A stretch of 64,000 nt of DNA from Bradyrhizobium sp. AZCC 1693 (lineage in GTDB: Bacteria > Pseudomonadota > Alphaproteobacteria > Rhizobiales > Xanthobacteraceae), in assembly GCF_036924745.1 (NCBI RefSeq), contig NZ_JAZHSD010000001.1, positions 6,571,001 to 6,635,000 on the forward strand. The letters run 5' to 3'. The notes below the pieces were generated by a model. The model worked only from the letters and a program-made list of their open reading frames with translations, ran no database searches and was not told the DNA's origin. The translations under genes were made by a program, and so were the position numbers. This document shows, piece by piece, positions 24,414 through 33,661 of the stretch (positions within the stretch are counted from its first letter, which is position 1; every line of letters begins with the position of its first letter).

Positions 24414-27400
24414 ATGAAGCGCTTCAATCTCTCGGGCTGGGCGGTGAGCCATCCGACGCTGATCCTGTTCTTGATGATCATGCTGGGCGCTGCCGGTTTC
24501 TTCTCCTACCAGCGGCTTGGCCGCGCCGAGGATCCGTTCTTCACGGTGAAGGTGGTCAACGTTTCGGCGATCTGGCCGGGCGCCACCGCCCAGGAAATGC
24601 AGACCCAGGTCGCCGACCCCATCGAGAAGAAGCTGCAGGAGCTGCCGTTCTTCGAGAAGGTGCAGACCTATTCAAAGCCGTCGTTCACGGCGATGCAGGT
24701 CACGTTCAAGGACTCGACCCCGCCGAAGGACGTGCCCTATCTGTTTTATCTGTTGCGCAAGAAGCTCGCCGACGTGCAGGGCCAGTTGCCCGCAGGCCTG
24801 CTCGGGCCGACCGTCAACGACGAATTCTCCGACGTCGATTCCATTCTGTACATGATGACCGGCGACGGCGCTGATTACGCGCAGCTCAAGAAGACCGCCG
24901 AAGGCATGCGCCAGCGGCTGTTGAAGGTGCCTGGTGTCACCAAGGTCAATCTCTACGGTAACCAGGACGAGCGCATCTTCGTCGAGTTCTCGCACGCCAA
25001 GCTCGCCACGCTCGGCATCACCCCGCAGGCACTGTTCGATTCGCTGGCCAAGCAGAACAACGTCACGCCCGCCGGCACGGTGGAAACTTCCTCGCAGCGC
25101 GTGCCGCTGCGCGTCACCGGCGCGCTCGATGGCGCCAAGGCGGTGGCGGAGACGCCGGTCGAAAGCAATGGCCGCGTGTTCCGGCTCGGCGATATCGCGA
25201 CCGTCACCCACGGCTTCGTCGATCCGCCGACCTTCGTTGCCCGCCAGGAAGGCAAGCCCGCCATCGGCATTGGCGTGGTCACCACCAAGGGCGCCAACAT
25301 CCTCGAACTCGGCAAGGACGTCGAGAAGGCGACCAACGATTTCATGAAGGCGGTGCCGCAGGGCATCGAGGTCGAGCAGATCGCCGACCAGCCGAAGGTG
25401 GTCGAGCGCGCCGTCGGCGAGTTCGTGCATTCCTTCATCGAGGCGCTCGCGATCGTGCTGTTCGTCTCTTTCGTGGCGCTCGGCTGGCGCACCGGCATCG
25501 TGGTCGCGATGTCGGTGCCGCTGGTGCTCGCCATCGTCTTCGTCGTCATGAATGCGATGTCGATCGACCTGCACCGCATCACGCTCGGCGCCTTGATCAT
25601 CGCGCTCGGCCTTCTGGTCGACGACGCCATCATTGCAGTCGAGATGATGGTGGTGAAAATGGAACAGGGCTGGGACCGCGTCCGCGCCGCGTCCTTTGCC
25701 TGGGAATCAACTGCGTTTCCGATGCTCACGGGGACGCTGGTTACGGCCGCTGGCTTCCTCCCCATCGGCTTTGCCAATTCGGCGGTCGGCGAATATGCCG
25801 GCGGCATCTTCTGGATCGTGGCGATCGCGCTGGTCGCTTCCTGGTTCGTCGCGGTGATCTTCACGCCTTATATCGGCGTCAAGCTGCTGCCCAACATCAC
25901 TGTGCACCACAACCACGATCCGCACGCGATCTATGAGACGCGGATCTATCGCGGCTTGCGCGCCGTGGTGCAGTGGTGCGTCGATCATCGTGTGAAGGTG
26001 GTGCTGGCAACCGTCGGCGTGTTCGCGCTCTCGATCGTTGGCTTCGGCCATGTGCAGCAGCAGTTCTTCCCGCTGTCCGAGCGGCCCGAATTGTTCCTGC
26101 AGTTGCGCCTGCCGGAAGGTACCGCCTTCAATGTCACGGAAAATTCCGTGAAGAAGGCCGAGGCGCTGCTGAAGGACGACAAGGATATCGCGACCTATAC
26201 CTCCTATGTCGGCCAGGGTTCGCCGCGCTTCTGGCTCGGCCTCAATCCGCAACTGCCGAACGAGGCCTTTGCCGAGATCGTGATCGTCTCAAAGGACGTC
26301 GAAGCCCGCGAGCGGATCAAGGCGCGGCTGGAGAAGGCGGTCGCCGAGGGTGATCTGAGCGAAGCGCGCGTGCGCATCGACCGCTTCAATTTCGGCCCGC
26401 CGGTCGGCTTCCCGGTGCAGTTCCGCGTGATCGGCCCCGACGCCAACACCGTGCGCGACATCGCCTACAAGGTGCGCGACGTCATGAGGCAGAATCACAA
26501 CGTCGTGGAGCCGCAGCTCGACTGGAACGAGCAGTCGCCTTACCTGAAGCTCGTGGTCGATCAGGACCGGGCGAGGGCACTCGGCCTGACGCCGCAGGAC
26601 GTCTCGCAGGCGCTGGCCATGCTGATCTCGGGTGCGCAGGTCACCACCATCCGCGACGGCATCGAAAAAGTTGGCGTGGTCGCGCGCGCGGTCCCGTCCG
26701 AACGGCTCGATCTCAAGAGCGTCGGTGACCTCACTGTGACGTCACGCAACGGCGTCGCCGTGCCGCTGCAGCAGATTGCCAAGATCGAATATTCCCACGA
26801 GGAGCCGATCATGTGGCGGCGCAACCGCGACATGGCGATCACGGTGCGAACCGACGTCGTCGACGGCGTCCAGGCGCCCGATGTCACCAACCAGATCTGG
26901 CCCAAGCTGAAGGAAATCCGCGATCATCTCGAGCCGGCCTACCGGATCGAGCCGGGCGGCGCGTTCGAGGAATCCGCCAAGGGCAATGCCTCGATCTTCG
27001 TGCTGTTTCCGCTGATGGTCATGGTGATGCTGACGCTGCTGATGATCCAGCTGCACAGCTTCTCGCGGCTGTTCCTGGTCTTCCTGACCGCGCCGCTTGG
27101 CATCGTCGGCGCCTCGCTCGGCCTCAATGTCGCCAACCAGCCGTTCGGCTTCGTGGCGCTGCTCGGGCTGATCGCGCTGGCCGGTATGATCATGCGCAAC
27201 GCGGTGATTCTGGTCGATCAGATCGAGGCCGACGTTTCCCAGGGCCTGACGCGCAAGGAAGCCATCGTCGAGGCCACCGTCCGGCGTGCCCGCCCGGTGG
27301 TGCTGACGGCGCTGGCGGCGATTCTCGCCATGATTCCGCTGTCGCGCTCGGCCTTCTGGGGCCCGATGGCGATCACCATCATGGGCGGGTTGTTTGTTGC

Positions 27401-27554
27401 AACCTTCCTGACCTTGCTGTACCTGCCGGGTCTCTACGCCCTGTGGTTCAGGAAGAGCCTGGAAGAAAGCGGCCAGGTCGAACAGCCTGACGTTGCGCCG
27501 CAACATCAGATCAAGGGCCCGCACGCAATTCCGCTTGCCGACGCGGCAGAATAA
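24414..27554 (+). CDS. RND-family efflux pump, inner-membrane subunit
   Basis: 1046-aa proton-driven transporter of the AcrB/HAE1 superfamily. Two halves each have one helix, a large periplasmic loop (about 35-330 and 560-860) and five further helices. The central helix motif GALIIALGLLVDDAIIAVEMM carries the paired Asp residues of the proton relay; GFLPIGFANSAVGEY and the RPVVLTALAAILAMIPL segment are also typical. The start at 24414 follows GGAGAGTGAC. Its shape (about 1046 aa, ending soon after the last helix) fits MdtB/HAE-like drug or solvent pumps. Substrates unknown. Confidence 0.93.
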   Translation: MKRFNLSGWAVSHPTLILFLMIMLGAAGFFSYQRLGRAEDPFFTVKVVNVSAIWPGATAQEMQTQVADPIEKKLQELPFFEKVQTYSKPSFTAMQVTFKDSTPPKDVPYLFYLLRKKLADVQGQLPAGLLGPTVNDEFSDVDSILYMMTGDGADYAQLKKTAEGMRQRLLKVPGVTKVNLYGNQDERIFVEFSHAKLATLGITPQALFDSLAKQNNVTPAGTVETSSQRVPLRVTGALDGAKAVAETPVESNGRVFRLGDIATVTHGFVDPPTFVARQEGKPAIGIGVVTTKGANILELGKDVEKATNDFMKAVPQGIEVEQIADQPKVVERAVGEFVHSFIEALAIVLFVSFVALGWRTGIVVAMSVPLVLAIVFVVMNAMSIDLHRITLGALIIALGLLVDDAIIAVEMMVVKMEQGWDRVRAASFAWESTAFPMLTGTLVTAAGFLPIGFANSAVGEYAGGIFWIVAIALVASWFVAVIFTPYIGVKLLPNITVHHNHDPHAIYETRIYRGLRAVVQWCVDHRVKVVLATVGVFALSIVGFGHVQQQFFPLSERPELFLQLRLPEGTAFNVTENSVKKAEALLKDDKDIATYTSYVGQGSPRFWLGLNPQLPNEAFAEIVIVSKDVEARERIKARLEKAVAEGDLSEARVRIDRFNFGPPVGFPVQFRVIGPDANTVRDIAYKVRDVMRQNHNVVEPQLDWNEQSPYLKLVVDQDRARALGLTPQDVSQALAMLISGAQVTTIRDGIEKVGVVARAVPSERLDLKSVGDLTVTSRNGVAVPLQQIAKIEYSHEEPIMWRRNRDMAITVRTDVVDGVQAPDVTNQIWPKLKEIRDHLEPAYRIEPGGAFEESAKGNASIFVLFPLMVMVMLTLLMIQLHSFSRLFLVFLTAPLGIVGASLGLNVANQPFGFVALLGLIALAGMIMRNAVILVDQIEADVSQGLTRKEAIVEATVRRARPVVLTALAAILAMIPLSRSAFWGPMAITIMGGLFVATFLTLLYLPGLYALWFRKSLEESGQVEQPDVAPQHQIKGPHAIPLADAAE

Positions 27555-27573
27555 TTGAACATTGAGAGCTGAC

Positions 27574-28179
27574 ATGACGCTGATTTCGGAACACATCGAG
27601 ACTGACACCCGGGAAAGGATTCTCGTGGTGGCGGAGCGTCTGTTCCGGCAGATCGGTTATCAGAAGACCACGGTCGCCGATATCGCCAAGGAACTGCGGA
27701 TGAGCCCCGCCAACGTCTATCGCTTCTTCGATTCGAAGAAGTCGATCCACGAGGGCGTGGCGCGAACCCTGATGGGCGAGGTCGAGATCGAAGCGCGCCG
27801 GATTGCGGCCCAGCCTGGTCCGGCGAAACCTCGCCTGCGCGAGCTGCTCAAGACCATCAATCGGATGAACACGGAGCGCTATGTCGGCGATGCCAAGCTT
27901 CACGAGATGGTCGAGATTGCGATGGAGGAGGACTGGGACGTCTGCGTCGCCCATATCGAGTGCGTCACCGGCATCATCGGCCAGGTGATCGCGCAGGGCG
28001 TGGCGTCCGGCGAGTTCGAGGCCCCCGACCTGCCGTTGGCCGCGCTCTGTACCTGCACCGGCATGATCCGCTTCTTCCACCCGCAGATGATCGCGCAGGC
28101 CGTCAACAAGCCCAGCGCAACGATCGACCAGATGGTCGATTTCCTTTTCAAGGCCCTTGAGCCGCGTAAGGCGAATTGA
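27574..28179 (+). CDS. TetR-family transcriptional regulator, efflux repressor
   Basis: 201-aa dimeric repressor. The N-terminal helix-turn-helix is at about residues 12-58: RERILVVAERLFRQIGYQKTTVADIAKELRMSPANVYRFF in continuous form, a textbook TetR domain. The C-terminal helices form a ligand pocket (TetR_C with CVTGIIGQVIAQGVASGEF). It begins 19 bases after the pump gene and shares its operon. The 26-bp palindrome at 23129-23154 is its likely binding site, giving autorepression of adaptor, pump and repressor together. Confidence 0.92.
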   Translation: MTLISEHIETDTRERILVVAERLFRQIGYQKTTVADIAKELRMSPANVYRFFDSKKSIHEGVARTLMGEVEIEARRIAAQPGPAKPRLRELLKTINRMNTERYVGDAKLHEMVEIAMEEDWDVCVAHIECVTGIIGQVIAQGVASGEFEAPDLPLAALCTCTGMIRFFHPQMIAQAVNKPSATIDQMVDFLFKALEPRKAN

Positions 28180-28214
28180 CCGTCGTTCCGGGACGGTGCT
28201 AACGCAGCGGAGCG

Positions 28215-28251
28215 CTTGTCCGCCTTCGCTCTCTGAGCTTCGGCGGACAAG
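28215..28251. repeat. inverted repeat, possible terminator after efflux operon
   Basis: Arms CTTGTCCGCCTTCGCTC and GAGCTTCGGCGGACAAG (nearly perfect) face each other within the gap after the TetR stop. A second small hairpin CAAACGC-TTC-GCGTTTG follows at 28274-28290. A degenerate relative of the first (CCGCCTTCGCTC...GAGCTACGGCG) is at 54303-54327. No T-run follows, so it is classed as a repeat rather than a standard terminator. Confidence 0.6.
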
Positions 28252-28321
28252 TCGTCGCAAGTGCGCCCTAGCGCAAACGCTTCGCGTTTGTCGTAGGCAA
28301 TGACGACAAGGACCGACCGGA

Positions 28322-28954
28322 ATGGACGCCAAGAGCCAGAAAGACCTGCATTTCTACGAACCGAAGAACGGCCACGGCCTCAAGCACGATCCCTTCAACG
28401 CCATCATCGCCCCGCGCCCGATCGGGTGGATTTCCTCGCGCGACGGCAACGGCAACATCAATCTGGCGCCTTACAGCTTCTTCAACGCCTTCTGCTACGT
28501 GCCGCCGATCATCGGCTTCTCCTCGACGAACTGGAAGGACAGCGCGGGCAATATCCAGGACACCGGCGAATTCGTCTGGAATCTCGCCACCATGGATCTG
28601 GCGAAGCAGATGAACGCGACGGCGGCGCACGTTGCCCGTGATGTCGATGAGTTCAAGATCGCGGGGCTGACGGCCGCACCCTGCAAGCTCGTCAACGTGC
28701 CCCGTGTGGCGGAAAGCCCTGTTGCCTTCGAATGCAAGGTGACGCAGATCATCCAGTTGCAGGGTGCCAATGGCGACAAGGCGCAGGCCTGGCTGACGCT
28801 GGGCGAGGTCGTCGCCGTGCACATCGACAAGGCCTTCATCCAGGACGGCGTCTATCAGACCGGGCTGGCTCATCCGATCGTCCGCGCCGGCCGCCGCGGC
28901 GACTATTTCGAGATCAAGCCGGAAAACATGTTCGAGATGATCCGGCCGGATTGA
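28322..28954 (+). CDS. flavin reductase-like FMN-binding domain protein
   Basis: 210-aa protein of the DIM6/NTAB flavin-reductase superfamily. The split-barrel core begins with NAIIAPRPIGWISSRDGNGNINLAPYSFFN (as consecutive segments), the FMN-phosphate loop, and continues through GEFVWNLATMDLA and PVAFECKVTQII; the end has VHIDKAFIQDG and RRGDYFEI. It probably binds FMN and reduces it with NAD(P)H or acts as an oxygenase partner. No partner oxygenase is adjacent. It stands alone between repeats and the L,D-transpeptidase gene. Confidence 0.87.
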   Translation: MDAKSQKDLHFYEPKNGHGLKHDPFNAIIAPRPIGWISSRDGNGNINLAPYSFFNAFCYVPPIIGFSSTNWKDSAGNIQDTGEFVWNLATMDLAKQMNATAAHVARDVDEFKIAGLTAAPCKLVNVPRVAESPVAFECKVTQIIQLQGANGDKAQAWLTLGEVVAVHIDKAFIQDGVYQTGLAHPIVRAGRRGDYFEIKPENMFEMIRPD

Positions 28955-29023
28955 GTCCATCTCGCCGTCACGGAACTCCGCACCGTCCAAATCTTTATCA
29001 GACAGTATTTTGGAGATTTGCCG

Positions 29024-30019
29024 ATGATCCGCTTGTTTGCCGGAATGATGTTGCTCGTCTGCCTTGTCTGTCCGGCCTTCGCGGGCCTCGATGCAGCGGC
29101 GATCAACAACGCCGAATTCAAGGGCAAGCTGGCGGGCGACGACAAGATCAATCCCGTCATCGTCAAGGCGCAGGTGCTGCTTGACCGCGCCAGCTTCTCG
29201 CCCGGTGAGATCGACGGCAAGCTGGGCGAGAACGCCCAAAAAGCCCTGAGGGCATTTGCCGAAGCCAAAGGCCTGGCCGTGAGCAACAAGCAGCCGCTGA
29301 CGTCCGAAATCTGGGGCGCCTTGCTGGCCACCGGATCGGATCCGATCGTCGTCGACTACAAGATCACGGAGAAGGACGTCAAAGGGCCGTTTCTGAAGAA
29401 GCTGCCTGCGAAGATGGAAGACCTCAAGGGCCTGAACTCGCTCGACTACACCAGCCCGCGGGAAGCCATCGCCGAGCGGTTTCACATGAGCGAGGCATTG
29501 CTCGCGGCCCTCAACCCCGGCAAGAAATTCGACGAGGCCGGTCAAACGATCGCGGTGATGAACGTCGCGGTCAAGGAGAGCAAGTCAGCCGTGACGCGTG
29601 TCGAAGTCGACAAGACGTCCCAAACCGTCAAGGCCTTCGCGAATTCCGAACTGATCGCCTTCTTTCCCGCAACCGTGGGGAGCGAGGAGAAGCCGAGCCC
29701 CAGCGGCGTCCTCAAGGTGATCTCGATCGATGCAAATCCGTATTATCGCTACAACCCGGATTACAAGTTCAAGGGAGTCAAATCCAAACGAGCCTTCAAG
29801 ATCAAGCCCGGCCCCAACAATCCCGTCGGCTCCCAATGGATCGGACTTTCAGCGGAAGGTTTTGGCATTCACGGAACGGCGAATCCGTCAAAGGTGAGCA
29901 AGGCGGAGTCGCACGGCTGCGTGCGCCTCACCAACTGGGACGCTGACAAATTGGCAAGGCTCCTCAAGAAGGGCGTAGAGGTCGTCTTTATCGAGCGCGA
30001 AGCGGCCAACAAGAAGTGA
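29024..30019 (+). CDS. L,D-transpeptidase (YkuD) with peptidoglycan-binding domain
   Basis: 331-aa periplasmic enzyme that forms 3-3 crosslinks or attaches proteins to peptidoglycan. A signal peptide (about residues 1-20, MIRLFAGMMLLVCLVCPAFA) precedes a PG_binding_1-like region (about 43-98), then a linker and the YkuD domain (about 190-325). The catalytic motif is complete: GIHGT upstream and SHGCVRL with Cys about residue 299 and His about 297. The ATG at 29024 is preceded by TGGAG. Length and order match the large rhizobial Ldt set, of which genomes usually hold many. Confidence 0.92.
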   Translation: MIRLFAGMMLLVCLVCPAFAGLDAAAINNAEFKGKLAGDDKINPVIVKAQVLLDRASFSPGEIDGKLGENAQKALRAFAEAKGLAVSNKQPLTSEIWGALLATGSDPIVVDYKITEKDVKGPFLKKLPAKMEDLKGLNSLDYTSPREAIAERFHMSEALLAALNPGKKFDEAGQTIAVMNVAVKESKSAVTRVEVDKTSQTVKAFANSELIAFFPATVGSEEKPSPSGVLKVISIDANPYYRYNPDYKFKGVKSKRAFKIKPGPNNPVGSQWIGLSAEGFGIHGTANPSKVSKAESHGCVRLTNWDADKLARLLKKGVEVVFIEREAANKK

Positions 30020-30302
30020 TCGCAGGCGCGATGTCATCGCCGCGACGCTGGTGATAGGCTTCGTCATCGAATGAAGCGCAAAGATCGTGTCGGATGTCAT
30101 CGGAATTTTGGTCGCGATGTCCTGGATTTGGGCACTTGCCCAAGCAAGCCACGGAATTGAATTCGACAAGGTAAAGCCATCTTGCATTGCGAGCTTGAAC
30201 TGCGAGCGGAATCGTAACCAGCTCTCGCAACCGGACACGGCCCGGATTAACCTCAAGTTGCCAGGCCGGATCAACGGCCGGCACACACATTGGGAGGATG
30301 CA

Positions 30303-31538
30303 ATGCAACGCCCCGAACAGCGCGACCCGGAAACCACGATCTCACGACGAACGCTTGTCCACGGCCTGGCCGCCTGCGCCGGCGCCACCGTGGCGGGGGT
30401 CGGCGGCGCGCTGGCCCAAGCGGGTCCTCAAGGCGGCCCCGTAGCGCCGCCGTCGACGATCACCAGCCCGCCGCGCGATTTCGGTCCGCGCGGCGCCCCG
30501 ACCACCTATTTCTGGGACCCCGACATTATCGCGGTCGACCCATCCTTCAACGATCTCGCCCAGCCCAACACCGCAATCAAGCGCCTCCACAGCGGTGTGT
30601 TGTGGGCCGAAGGCCCGGCCTGGAGTGCGCAGGGCCGCTATCTCTTGTGGAGCGACATCCCCAACAACAGGCAGATGCGATGGTCCGAGGATGATGGTCA
30701 CGTCAGCGTCTTCCGCGCGCCCTCCAACAACTCCAACGGCAACTCGTTCGATTTCCAGGGCCGCCAGCTCTCCTGCGAACATCTCACCCGCCGCGTGGTG
30801 CGCTATGAGCACGACGGCACCGCGACCGTGCTGGCCGATTCCTACAACGGCAAGAAGCTCAACTCACCCAACGACGTCGTCGCCCATCCGGACGGCAGCT
30901 ACTGGTTCACCGACCCGCCCTATGGCGGCCAGCTCTATGAGGGCGAGCCTGACGTCGCGGGCGGCCCGAGCAATTCCGCCGGCAAGCTCAATCCGCGGAT
31001 CGGCCAGCCGGCCGGCTTCGTGCCGGGCAAGCGCGAACTGCCGACCAATTGCTATCGCATCGATCCGTCGGGCCGCATCGACCTCGTGGTGACTGAGGAG
31101 CAGGTGCCCGATCCTAACGGCCTCTGCTTCTCGCCCGACTACAAGAAGCTCTACGTCGCCTCTACCGGCAAGGGGCCGGGCGACACCGGTGCGGGCGGCA
31201 AGGGCGATGTGTTTGTGTTCGATGTCGGCACCGACAACAAGCTCAGCAACCACAAGCGGTTCAGCGATTTCATGGTCGACGGCGTGAAATGCGGACCGGA
31301 CGGCGTGCGCTGCGACGTCAACGGCAACGTCTGGTGTTCGAGCAACGCCGGCCGCGCCGTCGGCTACAGCGGCGTGACGGTGTGGTCGCCGGAGGGCAAG
31401 CTGCTCGGCCGCATCCGCCTGCCGGAAGTGTGCGGCAATATCTGCTTCGGCGGCCCCAAGCGTAACCGCCTGTTCATGGCCGCGAGCCAGTCGCTCTACG
31501 CCGTGTATACGGCAACGCAAGGCGCAGGACCGGGTTGA
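30303..31538 (+). CDS. SMP-30/gluconolactonase-family protein, Tat-exported
   Basis: 411-aa six-bladed beta-propeller. The N-terminus has a Tat signal (ISRRTLVHGLAACAG, hydrophobic stretch ending GGALAQA), so export in folded form is likely. Propeller metal-site segments are visible: LWAEGPAWS (Glu ligand), LNSPNDVVAHPDGSYWFTD (Asn ligands) and PDPNGLCFSPDYKKLYVA. The start follows GGGAGG at 30303; the long open frame upstream is not used because the Tat motif begins here. It is probably a sugar-lactone hydrolase. The 283-base gap before it, after the L,D-transpeptidase gene, contains no further gene. Confidence 0.88.
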   Translation: MQRPEQRDPETTISRRTLVHGLAACAGATVAGVGGALAQAGPQGGPVAPPSTITSPPRDFGPRGAPTTYFWDPDIIAVDPSFNDLAQPNTAIKRLHSGVLWAEGPAWSAQGRYLLWSDIPNNRQMRWSEDDGHVSVFRAPSNNSNGNSFDFQGRQLSCEHLTRRVVRYEHDGTATVLADSYNGKKLNSPNDVVAHPDGSYWFTDPPYGGQLYEGEPDVAGGPSNSAGKLNPRIGQPAGFVPGKRELPTNCYRIDPSGRIDLVVTEEQVPDPNGLCFSPDYKKLYVASTGKGPGDTGAGGKGDVFVFDVGTDNKLSNHKRFSDFMVDGVKCGPDGVRCDVNGNVWCSSNAGRAVGYSGVTVWSPEGKLLGRIRLPEVCGNICFGGPKRNRLFMAASQSLYAVYTATQGAGPG

Positions 31539-31568
31539 CGACTGGCTCTGCAGATCCCTCGATACGAC

Positions 31569-31610
31569 GATCAAGCGCCGGCGTAACCCGCCGACGCTTG
31601 ATCATTTTAG
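31569..31610 (+). terminator. strong intrinsic terminator
   Basis: Fifteen-base arms GATCAAGCGCCGGCG and CGCCGACGCTTGATC (one mismatch) at 31569-31583 and 31589-31603, then ATTTTAG. It lies 31 bases after the SMP-30 stop. Confidence 0.75.
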
Positions 31611-31795
31611 AGCTGCTAGTCCGCTGTCTGAAGTCGAGGAATCATCAGCTCCAGCCTGCCGGCATAGTGGTGTTTTGATACCGTAAACCTTTCCGCACGG
31701 TTTTAGGTGCCCGCTTTTCCGGTCGCAAAAAAAGCTCGGCGCTTGCTCCTTCGCTAAACTCAAGCAGACTGGTTCGGCCGGCCGATGGAGTCTTA

Positions 31796-31826
31796 GGGGC
31801 AGGAATTTTGGGGGGCAGGAATTTTG
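31796..31826 (+). repeat. tandem duplication of ribosome site and start codon
   Basis: GGGGCAGGAATTTTG occurs twice (31796-31810 and 31812-31826), a 16-bp period. The second copy contains the probable AGGAA site and the TTG start of the LuxR-family gene. A TTG in the first copy is out of frame and stops at once. Confidence 0.85.
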
Positions 31827-32921
31827 TTTGACGTTCGAAAGCTCGAGGATGTCGGCAAACGCCTCGGCGATGCCGTCCTGGACCCATTGGTCTGGACCGA
31901 ACTGATGGAGGACATATGCCAGGCTGCTGATGCCAAGGGCGCGGCGATGCTGCAAAGCGACGTGCGAACCGAGGACATTCCAAGGACCGAAGCCGTCTCC
32001 GAATTTTTCGACAACTACTTCCGTCATAAATTCCATGTGGCCGACGTAAGGGCTGCGCGAGGCGTTCCTCTTCTTCAGGCCGGCGCCGACGTGGTTAGGG
32101 ATGCCGATCTGTTCAGATCGGAAGCCGAGATGCTGCGCGATCCCCTCTACGCAAATCTCGCCGGATACGGATTGAAGTGGTTTGCGGCGATCGGCTTCAG
32201 GGCTGGCCCGGCGCTGTGGGGATTAACGATTCAGCGTACCCCCAAGCAAGGAATGTTCGAATCCGACGAGGTGAAGGCGCTGTCGCGGCTTTCGCACAGG
32301 CTTACCGAGGCTGCCACGCTTTCCACCGCGGTCGGGCGGGCTGCCATCCTGAGCGTGACGAACGCCCTTGACCTCATGCAACGACCTGCATTGGCGATTG
32401 ATCGCCATGGAGGATTGCTTGGCTTGAACCGACGGATGGAGGCCTATATTGGCGGCGAAATCCTCGTTCGAAACAATCGGCTGGTACTTCGCGACAGCCG
32501 CGCCAATTCCGAATTATCCGAAGTGATCGACCGGCTTAAAGAGACGTCGGACCAGCAAGCTTGTCGCGTCGATCCGATCATCGTCAGGCGAGAAAGCAAG
32601 CGGCCTCTGGTGCTGAAGACGCTACCCGTTCCACCGGCGGCGCGAAGCCCGTTTCTTGGCGCGCGCGCCGTGCTCGCACTAAGCGATCTCGAAGGCACTG
32701 CGACCGTCAATCCCGATATCCTTGGGAAAGTCTTTGAGCTCACGCCGGCACAAGCCATGTTGGCGGGAAAGCTCGCGACAGGAAGTTCCATGGAGACTGC
32801 TGCGGCCGAATTGGGCGTCACCGTGGAAACAGCGCGAACTCATCTCAAGGCAATTTTCAACAGAACCGGCACGCATCGCCAGGGCGAACTCGTGGCGCTT
32901 CTTAACAGGCTGTCTCGTTAG
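31824..32921 (+). CDS. LuxR-family (helix-turn-helix) transcriptional regulator
   Basis: 365-aa protein. The C-terminal 60 residues are a GerE/LuxR HTH (FELTPAQAMLAGKLATGSSMETAAAELGV then TVETARTHLKAIFNRTGTHRQGELV). The N-terminal 300 residues have no receiver and no autoinducer-domain signature; a PAS-like region near 180-230 (ALAIDRHGGLLGLNRRMEAYIGG) is possible. This layout is common in rhizobial orphan LuxR regulators of unknown signal. The start is TTG at 31824 with AGGAA before it, inside a tandem duplication. No ATG lies near that would keep the N-terminus. Confidence 0.85.
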   Translation: MFDVRKLEDVGKRLGDAVLDPLVWTELMEDICQAADAKGAAMLQSDVRTEDIPRTEAVSEFFDNYFRHKFHVADVRAARGVPLLQAGADVVRDADLFRSEAEMLRDPLYANLAGYGLKWFAAIGFRAGPALWGLTIQRTPKQGMFESDEVKALSRLSHRLTEAATLSTAVGRAAILSVTNALDLMQRPALAIDRHGGLLGLNRRMEAYIGGEILVRNNRLVLRDSRANSELSEVIDRLKETSDQQACRVDPIIVRRESKRPLVLKTLPVPPAARSPFLGARAVLALSDLEGTATVNPDILGKVFELTPAQAMLAGKLATGSSMETAAAELGVTVETARTHLKAIFNRTGTHRQGELVALLNRLSR

Positions 32922-33139
32922 TCAATTTTTCATTCTGATTTTTCGTCAGCTTCGGCAGGATTCGAAGAGAATTTCCGTGAGACGTCGATGTCCACGTCAT
33001 CAGCGGCGATTCATTAAAATTCGTCACAATCTGGCAATCCGCAGCCAACCGTTTGGGCAAAAGCAGGGCGCGTCTAAACCCGGCTTTTACGGCGCGTGCT
33101 GCACCTTCCTTTTCCAGAAAGGGAGAGGCTTGTGTACCA

Positions 33140-33407
33140 ATGCCCGTATTCAAATATTTTGCCGTCGTAGGATCGACGCTGTTCGTTTTCCTGTTTATTT
33201 CGAATGCCTATCTCACCGACGACGAGAGCAATTTGCGGTTTGACGGATCGCTGTACGCCAGCGCGCTTTACGCGCCTCGCGTGGAGGGAAACCCGGACCA
33301 CCGCGGAGCTTCGCTTTACCCGCGACGTCACGCCTGCCGTTCGCGTCAAGGAAGTGTTTGCCGTATTCGTCCCCAATGAGCGACGACGCAACAAGCGTGA
33401 TTCATAA
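33140..33407 (+). pseudogene. small membrane-anchored protein, frameshifted
   Basis: The frame from ATG 33140 encodes a hydrophobic N-terminus (MPVFKYFAVVGSTLFVFLFI) and continues to LYASALYAPRVEG, then runs into an unrelated basic tail. The neighbouring frame from that point reads TTAELRFTRDVTPAVRVKE and ends VPNERRRNKRDS. Dropping one G from the GGG at about 33287-33289 joins them into one 88-residue protein (267 coding bases). That the joined product resembles small rhizobial hypothetical proteins is a recollection, not a search result. Either a recent frameshift or a base-calling error. Confidence 0.6.
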
Positions 33408-33661
33408 CACCGGCGTGCCCCCGGTTTGAGGCCGGCGGGCATTCCAGACGGCAACCACCCGGTAACCTCACCGGTCTCTAACCGCCGGTCAATACAGCCA
33501 TTTTGGAACGGGCTCGGGCCTCGGCCGTTATCTCCCGGTTTATTAATTTCGCTTCATTCCCGATGCGAAGCGTCCCCGAAACCCGTGCGTTTCAGCTAGA
33601 ATGGGCCGTCGTTTGGCACAGGTGGGGCGCGACCTCGCGCCGCAGACCAGGAGGGTTCGCC

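Noticed and set aside
28268..29545. 425-codon minus-strand frame opposite the flavin reductase-like and L,D-transpeptidase genes
   Set aside because: Both plus-strand genes have clear domains and signal peptides; the antisense frame has none.
32722..33243. 173-codon frame overlapping the end of the LuxR-type gene
   Set aside because: Its first 60 codons are the HTH region in the wrong frame, and the remainder has no support.
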